Shown here one piece after another: positions 25,224 to 36,278 of a DNA stretch of 64,000 bases. This DNA comes from Dendrobium chrysotoxum (taxonomy: Eukaryota; Streptophyta; Magnoliopsida; Asparagales; Orchidaceae), in the NCBI GenBank assembly GCA_019925795.1, contig CM034298.1:51610365-51674364 (forward strand), in the 5' to 3' direction. The notes under the pieces were generated by a model. The model saw nothing but the letters and a program-made list of their open reading frames with translations, had not been told where the DNA came from and ran no database searches. Every line of letters starts with the position of its first letter. The stretch's first letter is position 1. A program made the translations under genes and the position numbers.

Positions 25224-26740
25224 TGTTTCGGGCTAGAATATACGTGGTGATAGAGTTAGAATTCTACATCTTAGCGTTACACGGATATCCAGCTCACACA
25301 TAGAGAATACAAAATTTTTACATGAAAAATCCAGAAAAAGGGAAAAATCATGGGGCTTGGCCCAGTTGAAATGATTCTACTAGAACTTGAGTAAGTTACA
25401 GTAGGATGACTCACCTCCAAGAGTGATCAGATTACAAGTATAAACTATATGGTGGAAGTCGGGGGATATGAAAGTTTGACGTTACTCTAGTGGAACTTCA
25501 GGGTCACCCAGTGATCTAGCAGAATTCTAGGCCTTAGCTGGTGGTCCGGTAGAACTCCAGGCCTTAGGTGATTATCTGACAGAACTCTTGGCATCAGGTG
25601 GTGATCTGGTAGAAGTTCGCACCTCAAGTGGTAGTCTGGCGGAGCTGAGAACGTCAGGTAGTGGTTTGGCGGAGCTCAAGGCATCAGGAGATGGTCCAGT
25701 TAATCTTAGGACGTCAGATGGTCATCCGGCAGAGCTCAGGGGGTCAAGTGGTGGTCCGACTGAGCTGAGGATGTCAGGTAGTAGTCCGACGAAGCTCAGG
25801 GCATCAGGCGATGGTTCGGCGGAGCTGAGGATGTCAGGTGGTGGTATGGCGGAGCTCAGGATGTCAAGTGGTGGTTCGATGGATTTAAGGATGTCAAGCA
25901 GTGGTCTGGAAGAACACTGATATTAAGCAGTGGTCTGGCTGAGCTCGAGGTATCAAGCAGTGGTCTATCAAAGCTTAGGAAATTAGGTGGTAGTCTGACG
26001 GAGCTCAGGGCGTCAAGCGGTGCTCTAGTAGAGCTGAGGATGTCAGGTGGTGGTCCGGCGGAGCTCAGATCATCAAGCGGTGTTCCGGCGAAGCTGAGAA
26101 TGTTAGTTGATGGTCTGGCAGAGCTCAGGGTGTCAAGTGGTGGTCCGATGGATCTGAGGATGTCAAGCGGTGGTCCGGCGGTGGTCGAGGAGGAGTAAGG
26201 AGGTAAGAGCGATCTCCGATCTCTCTCTTTTCTCCTTAGGATTAGGGGCCCTTTCTCAAGAGGACAGGTGGCTCTATTTATAGTTTTGTAAGAGTGGCAT
26301 GGTCCATAAATAGGAGGAAGATCAAGGGTTATTAGGGAGTGGTTTGAATGGACGGCCGATGTTGAATCCCTTGATCGTGGACCTTTTGCTTGACATTTGA
26401 ATGTCTTCGTGATATCAGAATTTTGAAATCTTAGGCTCGTTGGAATCACCTCGTTGAGCTGCTTGATTCAACTACAAGAACGTCATGTTTGAAAACCATT
26501 TGGTAATCCAAACTGTGGTTCAAACTTTTAACAGTGCTTTAGACCCTTGATTGGGACTCATTTGGGCTCAGATTAGGTTGAATTTGGTGTCGTTGGGTTC
26601 GTATTTTTGAGACGTTTAGTTTAACTATAAGTTCATTGAAATCAGAATTTGAATGGTCCCAATTTTAATTTTAGAAGTTTCCAAATTGATTTTTCCTTGA
26701 GATTTGTGCCCGATCAAGATAATTTTTTAATGATGTATCA
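25224..26740 (-). repeat. Left (3') LTR of the gypsy element
   Basis: 1,517 bp, a direct repeat of 30524-32052. It contains a long array of 30-bp units (about 25500-26180) that reads as (SGGGPTELRA)n on the + strand and as SSAGPPLDIL-like repeats on the minus strand. Confidence 0.9.
25588..26180. repeat. 30-bp tandem array inside the left LTR
   Basis: About 20 degenerate copies of a 30-bp unit such as GGTGGTCCGGCGGAGCTCAG plus 10 bases. The length is a multiple of three, so frames stay open on both strands. I treat these frames as by-products. Confidence 0.9.
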
Positions 26741-28920
26741 GTTTCCCCCTATTTTCAGATATTAAAGCTCCAGAAGACCAAAAATATGCATCCCAACCTT
26801 CGAGGATTTTTTTGTGTGATTTGAAATTTAGAAATAATCTAATCTTGGGCGTAGAGGTCCCGAACAACTCTAAAAGGGTCAAAATTGAGTCCAGAATGTC
26901 AAAAAATGATCCCGGGGATGCCAAAAATGTTCAATTTGACCTTTCCAGGCCCAAAATTGGGCTCGAAATTGAGTTGGGGATGGTCCCACCGTCGGCAGTC
27001 GCCACCGCCTGGCCCGCGGACCGCATGGCCCACGCACCTAGCCCGCACACCCGGCCTGCCTGGCCCACACTCTGGTCCACCCCGCATCTCCCTTGGCCCG
27101 CGGCTGAATGTGGCCCACGCATGAGCGTGGTGCTACGTGCTGGCGCACGGCTAGCAGTTGTAGTCAACCGCAGCCAGCTGGCTGCGGTTAGCCAAATTGC
27201 CTGCAGTTGGGCTAACTGCCGGCTTATTTATTTTTTTTATTTTTAACTTATATATATATATTCTTTTCTTTCTCTCTTTCTTCTTTTTCTCTCCCTTACG
27301 CGGAGGCATTTCCCTTGTCCTATTCAGGTCTAGGGCCCCTTACTGAGTCAGTGGAAGTCTGGCAACGAACGAAAATCCGACGTTAGGGAGAAGTTTGATG
27401 ATAGTCCAATGATGGGTAGTAGTTCAATAACGGGTAGAAACTCAATGTCGGTTAGAAGTCCTACGAGAGTTCGACGACGGGTAGAAATTTGGCGTCAGGT
27501 ATAAGCCCAATAGAAGTCTGGCGACGGGCAGAAGTCCATCAACAGGTAGAAATTTGGCATCGGGTAGAAGTCCAACAAAGGTCTCGTGACGGGCAGAAGT
27601 TCAGTAATGGGAGGAAGCTCGACGTCGGGTAGAAGTCCAACGATGAAAGTCCTACGACAAGTAGAAGTCCAGCAATGGGAGGAAGCTCGGGGTCAGGTAG
27701 AAGTTCGACGAAAGTCACAATGGGAAGAAGTCCAGGAAGTTCAATATTGGGTAGAAGTCCGATGAAAGTTCCGTGATGGGCAGAAGTCCAGCAAGTTTAA
27801 TATTGGGTAGAAGTCCGATGAAAGTCCCGCGATGAGCAGAAGTCTAGCAACGGGAGAAAGCTCGGCGTCGGGTAGAAGTCCGATGAAAGTCCCGTGATGG
27901 GTAGTAGTCCGGCGATGGGTAAAAATTCGACGTCGGGTAGAAGTCTGATGAAAGTCCCATGACGGATAGAAGTCCAACAACAGGAGGAAGCTCAGTGTCG
28001 AAGGCTTCTTGATGATGCTAGCCTTTATAAAAGAGATTGAGAGAATCCACCAAGGATGTATGACCTATCTGAGGTTGTATGTCAGAGCACTACTCGATGA
28101 CGTTAACCTGTGTAGAAGAGCTCAAGAGAATCCCAGGTAGTATATCAGAATACTACTTGATGACGTTAACATGTATCGAAGAGGTTGAGAGAATCCACCA
28201 ATAATATTTGACCTATTCAAGGTTGTATGTCAGAGCACTGCTCAATGATGTTAACTTATGTGGAAGAGATTGAGAGAATCCACCAAGGATGTATGACCTA
28301 TCTGAGATTGTATGTCAAAGTGCTGCTCGATGACATTAACATGTATGGAAGAGGTCAAGATCGAATCCCCTTGGGATTGATCATCCAATGATTGAGACAC
28401 AATAAAGATTGCATATTTCTCGAATCAAAGATTTAAGATTTGATTGACATCCTCCTAGGATGTTTGACCTATCCAAAGTTGTATGTCAGAACCCTGCTCG
28501 ATGATGTTAACCTATATGGAAGAGGTCAGATCGAATCCCCCTGGGATTAATTATCTAGTGATTGAGATACAATAAAGATTGTGTATTTCATAAATAACGG
28601 ATAAAGAGATTATATTCATCAGTAGTTTTTTATTGTCATCATTTTTTATTCTTATTAAAGAAGTAGACAATATCAAAATGAAGCACACAATACACCACTA
28701 TATTATGTAAGATAATATAACAACTTTCTAGTACAACCTAGGGATATAAGTGTTACACCATACTAAACACATAAGATATACGTACGGGGACAACACAACA
28801 TTTAACTTGGAAGAAAAAAATTAGGGATATCAGAGCGACACCCTACTTATAAAAGAGACACGACGAAACAAGATGACTACTTTGCTAATACAAATGCATA
28901 CACTGTGTGATCATTTAATC
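26741..28920. repeat. Internal non-coding region with tandem repeats
   Basis: After the polypurine tract comes GC-richer sequence (about 26980-27200). Then an array of about 66-bp composite units (27360-27995, GGGTAGAAGTCCGATGAAAG-like), and then about four units of roughly 84 bp (28041-28350, GAGAATCCACCAAGGATGTA-like), with related copies to 28570. The open frames here (for example 26812-27246) have no recognisable domain. Part of this might be a second nested LTR, but I found no ends. Confidence 0.6.
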
Positions 28921-29149
28921 TCACAAACCATTTGAATATTATTCAATGGTTATCTTTGTTATTTTTGTTTTTTCCCCCTAGTGGGACCAACATCATCTCA
29001 AGCATGTGGGATTTAGATGAATTGCCAGAGATATCCTTGTCAGATCAACCTCTCAATCTCATTATTGAGTTATTTGCAAGCTTCAATAGTGTGTCTACGG
29101 CTACGGTAGAAATAACAGTATTAATCCTGATTTTTTGTATTTGACTTCA

Positions 29150-30110
29150 AAAGATTAAGCCACTTAATATTTTCTTGATCTTGAATGGCCATCAACATAT
29201 TTGCTCGAGAGGCATTGAGTGGTGTATACTCCTCTTTTTGCCGAAACTCGCATCGTGGTACTAGGAGTCTAGCAAATAAGTTTTTTTTTTCATTGTGAGA
29301 ATGAGTCCTCCATTATAGGGGTATTTTTATGCTTTTCAATAGCTTGTTTAAATTGCTTTATGTGGAAATTAATAATTTCATCCGCTGATATTTGCACATC
29401 CACATGATGGATCAGGTCAGCATACGAATGAATTGTGTCTCACATAAGTGTTGAATAAAAAGGCCCTAGATGGAGGCCTCCAAGGAAAACTACTCTTAGT
29501 AATTCAGGATCTACTCTTGAAATTTTGTCGAGCCTTAGTGGAAAATTATTAAAAATACTCTTTAAGCGATTCTCCTTCATTCTGGTGAATTCTAGATAGG
29601 TGAGAAGAATCTTTAGTAATTCTCCTATTGGCGATAAATTATTCGACAAACACTTTGGCCAATTTGATAAACATTGGAATGGTTCCGACTGGAAGCGAAT
29701 AGAACCATGTTCGAGCTTACCCTTTGAGGTTGGCAGGAAAGACCTGGCAGAGGAGTGCATCTGAGGCTCGCTGGATATGCATGATGGTTCTATAGTGATC
29801 GATATGCTCATATGGATAAGATGTTCCATCGTAGGGATCGATGTTCGATAGTTTGAATCCTGTTGGAATGGGGTGTTGAAGGATGGCTTCGATCAGAGGT
29901 GATGACTCCTGAAATCCCCACGGACGATGAGATTGTATTATACCTCATACGGGAAATCTTCTTGGACCAATATTCATAATTCATGACATAGGGCGTTGCG
30001 AGGGAGTTCAGTAATGCGCTGTTGAGCTAAGTCCTCGGGGATGTCTGAAGGAATGCGAGGTTGGTAACCTACGCGCGAAGGTTGGGTAGAGCTTACTGTG
30101 TCGGCAAGTT
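29150..30110 (-). pseudogene. Decayed gag gene of the gypsy element
   Basis: Minus-strand fragments in shifting frames. The stretch LRVVFLGGLHLGPFYSTLM, a TGA stop, then DTIHSYADLIHHV (29400-29500) matches the gag piece at 61300-61521, which has Arg in place of the stop, consistent with CGA to TGA. The segment at 29500-29829 is also gag but in the wrong frame. The product would be the capsid/nucleocapsid protein of the element. It cannot be made from this copy. Confidence 0.7.
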
Positions 30111-30523
30111 TTTTGTCCGAACTTGTCGGGAGATGCATCCTTGGCGGAGGTAAAGGAATCTCGACATGAAGATGTTCTGGTGGAACCTCTTCGACCTAGA
30201 ATGGATCTGGAGGGAGAAGGATCTCTTCCTGTGGAGCTAGTATTAGCTGTCGGGTCTCTCGTAGGAGTTGAAGAATCTCATTCTGAGATTCCTCTATTCT
30301 TTCAATACGATCTTCTAGGGATGGTCCTGATGTCCCTTCCCCAGCAGTATTTTCCCCCCATCATGAAAAGAGGTGAATGCTGGACGTGCATGATTCATAG
30401 ACTATTCCTGGATTGGTGTGAGTTGGAGCTAGAGGCTCCAAAGATGCAATTACTACACTTGTTGGCCATCGTAGTGGTGATTCAGGATAGTGGGACTGGT
30501 GTTTCCCACAGACAGTACCAAAC

Positions 30524-32052
30524 TGTTATAGGATAGAATATACGCGGTGATAGAGTTAGAATTCAGTGCATTAATGTTGCATGTATATCCAACTCACATA
30601 CAGAGAATATAAAATTTTTATGTGGAAAACCCTGGAAAAGGGAAAAACCATGGGGCCTGGCCCAATTGAAATGATTCCACTAGAACTTGAGTAGGTTACA
30701 GTATACTAAATTGCCTCCAAGGGCAATCAGATTACAAGTATCAACTATATGGTGGACGCTGGGGGTATATGAAAGTCCGACGTTACTGTGGTGGAACTTC
30801 GGGGTTATCCGATGATCTGGTAGAACTCTGGGCCTCAGGTGGTGATCCGGTAGAACTTCGGGCCCTAGGTGGTTGTCCAACAGAACTCCGGGCATCAGGT
30901 GGTGATCCAGGAAATGTTTGGGCCTCAGGTGGTAGTCTGGTGGAGCTGAGGACGTCAGGTGGTGGTCTGACAAGCTCAGGGCATCAGGTGGTGGTCCAGC
31001 GAAGCTTAGGACGTCAGGTTGTGGTCCGACGGAGCTCAGGATGTCAAGCGGTGATCCAGCGGAGCTGAGGACGTCAGGTGGTGGTCCGACGGAGCTCAAG
31101 GCGTCAGGCGGTGGTCCGGCGGAGCTGAGGACGTCTGGTGGTGGTCCGGCGGAGCTCAGGGTGTCAGGCGGTGGTCCGACGGAGCTGAGGACGTCAAGAA
31201 GTGGTCTGGCAGAACTTCGACATTAGGCAGTGGACTAGATGAGCTCAGGGAATTAGGCGGTGGTTCGGTGAAGCTTAGGACATCAGGTTGTGGTCCGACG
31301 GAGCTCAGGGTATCAAGCGGTGGTCCGGCAGAGCTGAGGACGTCAGGTGGTGGTCCGACGGAGCTCAGGGCATCAGGTGGTGGTCCGACAGAGCTGAGGA
31401 CATCAGGTGGTGGTCCAACGGAGCTTAGGGTGTCAAGTGGTGATCCGATGGATCTTAGAACGTTAAGCGGTGGTCTGGCGGAACTCCGGCGGTAGTCGAG
31501 GAGGAGTAAGGAGGCAAGAGCGATCTCCGATTTCTCTTTTTTCTCCTTAGGATAAGGGGCCCTTTTTCAAGAGGTGAGGTGGCTCTATTTATAGATTTCT
31601 AAGAGTGGCATGGCCCATAAATAGGAGGAAGATCAAGGGTAATTAGGGAGTGGTTCGAATAGACGGTCGATGTTGAATCCCTTGGTCGTGGCCCGTTTGC
31701 TTGACATTTGGAAGTCTTCGTGATATCAGAATTTTGCAATCTTGGCTCGTTGGATTTGTCTCGTCGAGCCACTCGATTCGACTACTAGCACGTCATGTTT
31801 GGAAACTGTTTGGTAATCCAAACTGTGGTTCAAACCTTCTAACAGTGCTTCATACCCTTGATTTGGACCCATTTGGGCTCAGATTGGGCTGAATTTGGTG
31901 TCGTTGGGTTGGTATTTTTGAGACGTTCAGTTCGACTGTAAGTTCACTGAAATTGGAGTTCGGATGGTCCCAATTTTAATTTTGAAAGTTTCCAACTTGA
32001 TTTTTTTCTTGAGATTCGTGGCCGATCAAGATAATTTTTTGATGATGTATCA
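30524..32052 (-). repeat. Right (5') LTR of the gypsy element
   Basis: 1,529 bp, the partner of 25224-26740. It contains the same type of 30-bp array (about 30800-31490) and ends in TGATGTATCA, followed by the TTAAT duplication. Confidence 0.9.
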
Positions 32053-32319
32053 TTAATAATTATCAACCTCAATATCCTAATATAATTAATAGTCCTAACT
32101 TCTTTTTTCATTCAAGCTTGTAAATTGATTTGACAATTTAAATGCCACATCCTCCTCAATCATGAATAGAACTTCAATCGTATAGAACAAGTTACAATGA
32201 TTTAACTTACTCAAAACATTAAATTCTTTTAGTGGTACATTAAATTTAGTTGAAAACACTTCACTCTACTCCAACATTTATTATATTAAAATCTGCATAC
32301 TTAACTCTTGTGCTCTATG

Positions 32320-32445
32320 ACACATCTCATATTGATTTGTTTGGTAGGGAGCTCTGACTATCAACCAACACATCTTAAATTCGAAATTTACGTATGTGAT
32401 GGTGTCTGAGTTTGTCTTAATTGACCTAAATGTCTAAAAAAACCA
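32320..32445 (+). mobile_element. SINE-like relic, second copy of the family
   Basis: GGTAGGGAGCTCTGACTATC, then ACACATCTTAAATTCGAAAT and TACGTATGTGATG, then GAGTTTGTCTTAATTGACCT follow in the same order as in the 15439-15577 copy read on its own strand. No target duplication was found and the ends are approximate. Confidence 0.5.
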
Positions 32446-33940
32446 AAAATCTTGTGCTATATGGGCTATACATTTGTACATATTAATTAAGAACATTGCA
32501 CTTAGGCTACTTTTTCTTAATGAAATGACAGATATTAATGAGGAAGGTTGCACTTTGTCTGTAGTTATCGTCAGAGAAAAACCAAACCAGATAACGTGAT
32601 ATGTAGCAGAAAAGAACTCAGCTGAAATCTCAGCATGCTGAAAATATGTTAGCAGTTGGTGGAAAAGAAGCCGCGAAGAAAGATTTGATCGACAATAATG
32701 GCGTAATATGCCGTAAGAGGACGGCATTGCAGAAATAAAGATGCCGTATTGCGTGAGGAGTTTGGATTCATTATGCATGCTTTGTGGTTGGTTGGATTTG
32801 CCCTGCCGAGAGGGGTGTCGTTGAAGCTCATGCTGGGCTGCGGCTGGCAGGCAACCAGGCTCTGCAAGCTAAAACTTCCACGTATTTTTTCTTATCTGAA
32901 AGTTGAGAGCCTTGACTCAATCTTCCTATTAAATGAAAAGAGGTTAAGCAGTAGACAAGAAAAAAACAATACAACTTGCAGGTTAGTAGATACAGAAATA
33001 AAACATGGAAGATATAGAAATGGCTGCTCAGTCAGCATGCATAATGTTCTCGTGCAGTATCTGTTGAGCGAGACATCAATGATCATTGCCCACCTCATAC
33101 TGCGAACGAAGAAACTGACAGACCAAAGCTTTCACAAAAGCTTAGCTTCTATATAGAGTGCTAAAAGGATACTGCATGTGGCCAAAAAACTATGCAGTCA
33201 TGGACATACAAGGAAGAAGAAAAATGGTGCAGATGATAGCACGTGAGAAACAAAAATAGATAACCAGATGTTTGCACCATTTGCTTCCGTATAGAGCTTA
33301 TATAAAATACATGCATTATTTATGATGATTCCATGACTGATAAGGTTATCAGTAGTTTTAAGTCCACCAAGAACTACCATTCGAGAGCATAGAGAGAGCT
33401 TGAGTTAGCAACCTTTGAACAAAATGAATTTAGCCTAATCAGCATTGCAAGTGTTAGAAAAATGGCTCGCTTAGGATTAGATATGGAGAATGTAGGCTTG
33501 ACATCCCAAAGCAGTTTGTCATCAACTCCAAAAATAAATATGTTATAAATTGAGTATAGCAAAGATAAGAGAAATGAATAAAGAAGTTCGGAAAATCCTA
33601 TTAATCATAATTTATGACAACAGTGATCGTTTAAGTGAAAACATTATAGCTAAACTGCACAAAATATGAAGCTCCTTTTATCAATGAGTCAAAAAAAAAG
33701 AAAAATTTTCAGCAATTTCCAAAGCAAAATTTTAACCACCATTGCATAAATGTATCCATAGGTTGAGGTTTATTCCAATAACTATAAACACAAGAATTCC
33801 CATGCAACCAAAAAGAGCCATATGTAGCTTTACTCCAAGTTAAAATAAGCTATGAAATTTAAGTAGCATCCATATAACTCTTATATTGCAATCAATATTT
33901 AAAGATGAGGCTTAAAGCAAGCCACCACGACCTCCCCAAC
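32446..33940. other. Unassigned sequence, no clear gene
   Basis: Higher complexity and less repeat-like than its surroundings. Open frames of 60-135 codons occur on both strands (for example 32749-33156), but none matches a family I know and none has clear splice partners. It could be a gene fragment, 3' UTR/intron sequence or an unknown repeat. Confidence 0.35.
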
Positions 33941-33944
33941 AGCG

Positions 33945-33987
33945 CCCCCCCCCCCCCCCCCCCCACCCCCCCCCCCCCCCCCCCCCC
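33945..33987. repeat. Poly-C tract
   Basis: Forty-two C with one interrupting A, just upstream of the LINE. Such long runs are rare in plants and could partly be a sequencing or assembly artefact. Confidence 0.9.
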
Positions 33988-34331
33988 GTTTTTAAATTTA
34001 ACCCTTTTAGAAGGTAGCCTTGCCCATTCATACATAATTTATCACTTGACAATCACCCATGACTGTCATATCATCATCTGATCTATCACCTGATGATCAC
34101 CAAATAATTGTCAGTGATATGATTATTGTAAAACTAAAATTCCCTCAGTCATTGATCTTCATTGATCAATTCAAAATCTAAATCAAAGTCAAGCCCTAAA
34201 TCCATCAGTTGATTGTCCCCAGTGATAGTTAGCTGATCACATATTCAATCACTGACAATCATCATTGATTGTTAATGATCTGAACATTGCAAACCCTAAA
34301 TCCTCCTAAATTATTATCTAAATCCAATCCA

Positions 34332-36278
34332 ATGACTAAACCCATTGCAAACTCAGGGTTTGGACAAGATGCGAAGATGAAGTTTAAGATGTGTATGCCT
34401 TTGATCATCAATGAAGGTGGTTTGCTGCATCCTAAAAAGGCATTTGAAGATATAGGTAAAGGGAAAAATGTATTAGCCGATAACTTCATTAAAGTTCCAA
34501 ATAAATCTGGTTTTCTCCCAAAGTCTAGATATATTTTGAAATCAAACAATGGTGCTTCTTCTTCGACTAGCTCTAAGGTGGGTCTGAATGTAATGGGCGA
34601 CACTGAATGTTTGGCTGAGGATTCCGATAGGTTTGGCTCTAAATTTGTGAATTCTGATGAACCTGGATCGAATATGGTCCGTGGTTTGGAGACCGATAAG
34701 AAGGATTTTGTTCAGTGTAATTTTGATGGTTCTCCAAGACCTGTAGAGGTGGCTGACCTGGAGAAGGTCTGAATATGTGATTCAGTAGATCTGGGTGAGT
34801 ACGATACAACTGATAACCGGGTGGTAGCTCCCAAACAACCGTCCAATAATGTGATGTAGAATGCTTGGAGTAAAAAGTCGAATATCAAAGTCATGGATTT
34901 GGATTATGAGGATTATTTTTTTGAGAATGGTTCAGTGGTGAAGCTGCATGTACAAAATGAATTGGAAAATTCAAGAAAGTTGCAGAATTCATTGGTGATC
35001 AAAGTATTTGGTGAGAATGTTCCCTTTCATGTGATTAGTATGGAATTGAGGAGGCAATGGTATCAATTTGGTAGATTTCACCTGACCGTGCTTGGAATGG
35101 GGTGGGTTCTATGTGCGTTCTATGATCCAGAACCACTGGAGTCAATCTTATCTAATGGTCCATGGTATGTTAATGGGCATATCATTGGAATGGATAGATG
35201 GTCGCCATCCCTTTCTCCTACCTCTTTGAAGGGATTATTGGCTCCTATATGGATTAGGATGCCAAATCTCCCACTACAATGTTGGCATGAAATTAATGTA
35301 TACAGGATTGCATCCATGGTTGGTACTCTATATATGATTGATGGAAACATGTTTCAGTTGGGGAGAAGGGAATTTGCGAGAATTTGTGTTTGTATCAAGT
35401 TGGATGGTAAGCTACCTTTGGGTGTTTGAGTGGAGGGAAGCTCTGCTAGATTCTTTCAGAGAATCAAATATGAAAGGATAGCTAACTTCTGCTTCAATTA
35501 TGGCAAGATAAGGCACTTAAAGAAGAATTATATGGACAATTCTTTGGAGGTGAATCAGGCTTCTAATCCAATAGAGAATTTGGGTAAAAATGTAAGTCCT
35601 CCTATGATGGGAAACTCAAGAGTAGCTGATGGGGTTGTGTTTGATGTTGCTGATGCTAGTAAAGCTGGTTATGGACCATGGGTTCTTATCAATTATGGGA
35701 AGAGAAGGTTTAAAAATGCTGGTTCCAAGAAATTTGGGTTCCGTCTAGTAAAGGAGGATGGTGGGAAGGGGAATGAAGTATTGAAGCTTGTTGGTTCTGG
35801 AAGGGATCCTGAGGCTTTCAAGGTGCCTAATGGTAGTGGAGGCTCAGATCTTGGAGGAGTGCTGTCTGATGGTGCAAATCCAAAATCGGCTTTGATTCAG
35901 AACTGTCCATTGCAAACGCTTGCTTCAAAAAGTGGAGGGGGTATGGTCTCTAATCCTTGTGTTCTTCCTACTGATGATAACAAAGTAAAAGTCTTAAATG
36001 AGATGGTTGAGGAGGGGGAGATTGTCTGCCTAAGGGAGGTTGTTGTGATGTCTCCTAGCATCTATATTGATGGAGGAATTGGTGATGGGCCAATGGAGAT
36101 GAGAGTTGAAGTGATGAATGGTGATTTGGGCTCCAAAGAAGGTGGCTCTTCTAATGTCAACAAGAAAGGTTCTAAACAACTTAAAAGATTGGGTCCTATT
36201 AAATTGGCTCCTAGGAGTAGGAGAGTGGATGGTGAGCTAAAAGAAAAAGTGGGAATCTCTACCCCTCTTGGTCAATGA
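34332..36278 (+). pseudogene. LINE ORF1 (DUF4283-type RNA-binding domain plus degenerate zinc knuckle)
   Basis: One frame from ATG 34332 to TGA 36276-36278, broken by three internal stops at 34770 (TGA), 34857 (TAG) and 35427 (TGA). The part at 34893-35420 matches the DUF4283 domain found in plant LINE ORF1 proteins (LELRRQW-like start, VLCAFYDPEPLESILSNGPW, then PIWIRMPNLPLQCW). Near 35490 a zinc knuckle survives only as CFNYGKIRHLKKNY: the second and last Cys are Tyr and one Gly is Arg. ORF1 proteins coat the LINE RNA. The three stops fit C-to-T changes (CGA to TGA, CAG to TAG). Confidence 0.82.

Larger units (their letters stand above)
25224..32052 (-). mobile_element. Structurally complete, non-autonomous Ty3/gypsy LTR retrotransposon
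   Basis: A 6,829-bp element on the minus strand. It has two LTRs with TG...CA ends (25224-26740 and 30524-32052). A perfect 5-bp duplication TTAAT lies at 25219-25223 and 32053-32057. A primer-binding site next to the right LTR (complement of 30500-30523) begins GTTTGGTACTGTCTGTGGGA. A polypurine tract next to the left LTR (complement of 26741-26757) contains AATAGGGGGAAAC. The internal region is only 3,783 bp: decayed gag near 29.1-30.1 kb, then tandem repeats and no recognisable protease, RT or integrase. The LTRs differ at many positions, so the insertion is not recent. It probably depended on a relative such as the one at 58.8-61.8 kb. Confidence 0.9.

Noticed and set aside
26812..27246. 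144-residue + strand open frame as a gene
   Set aside because: No recognisable domain. It lies in the non-coding interior of the gypsy element, and another frame and the opposite strand are equally open.
27360..28570. A second complete nested LTR inside the gypsy element
   Set aside because: Repeat-rich, LTR-like texture, but no TG...CA ends, target duplication or second copy was found.
25588..31495. Long open frames (SGGGPTELRA repeats and their reverse) as repeat-rich proteins
   Set aside because: They lie in LTR tandem arrays with a 30-bp unit, a multiple of three, so open frames on both strands are expected. There is no gene structure, and both LTR copies carry frame breaks.
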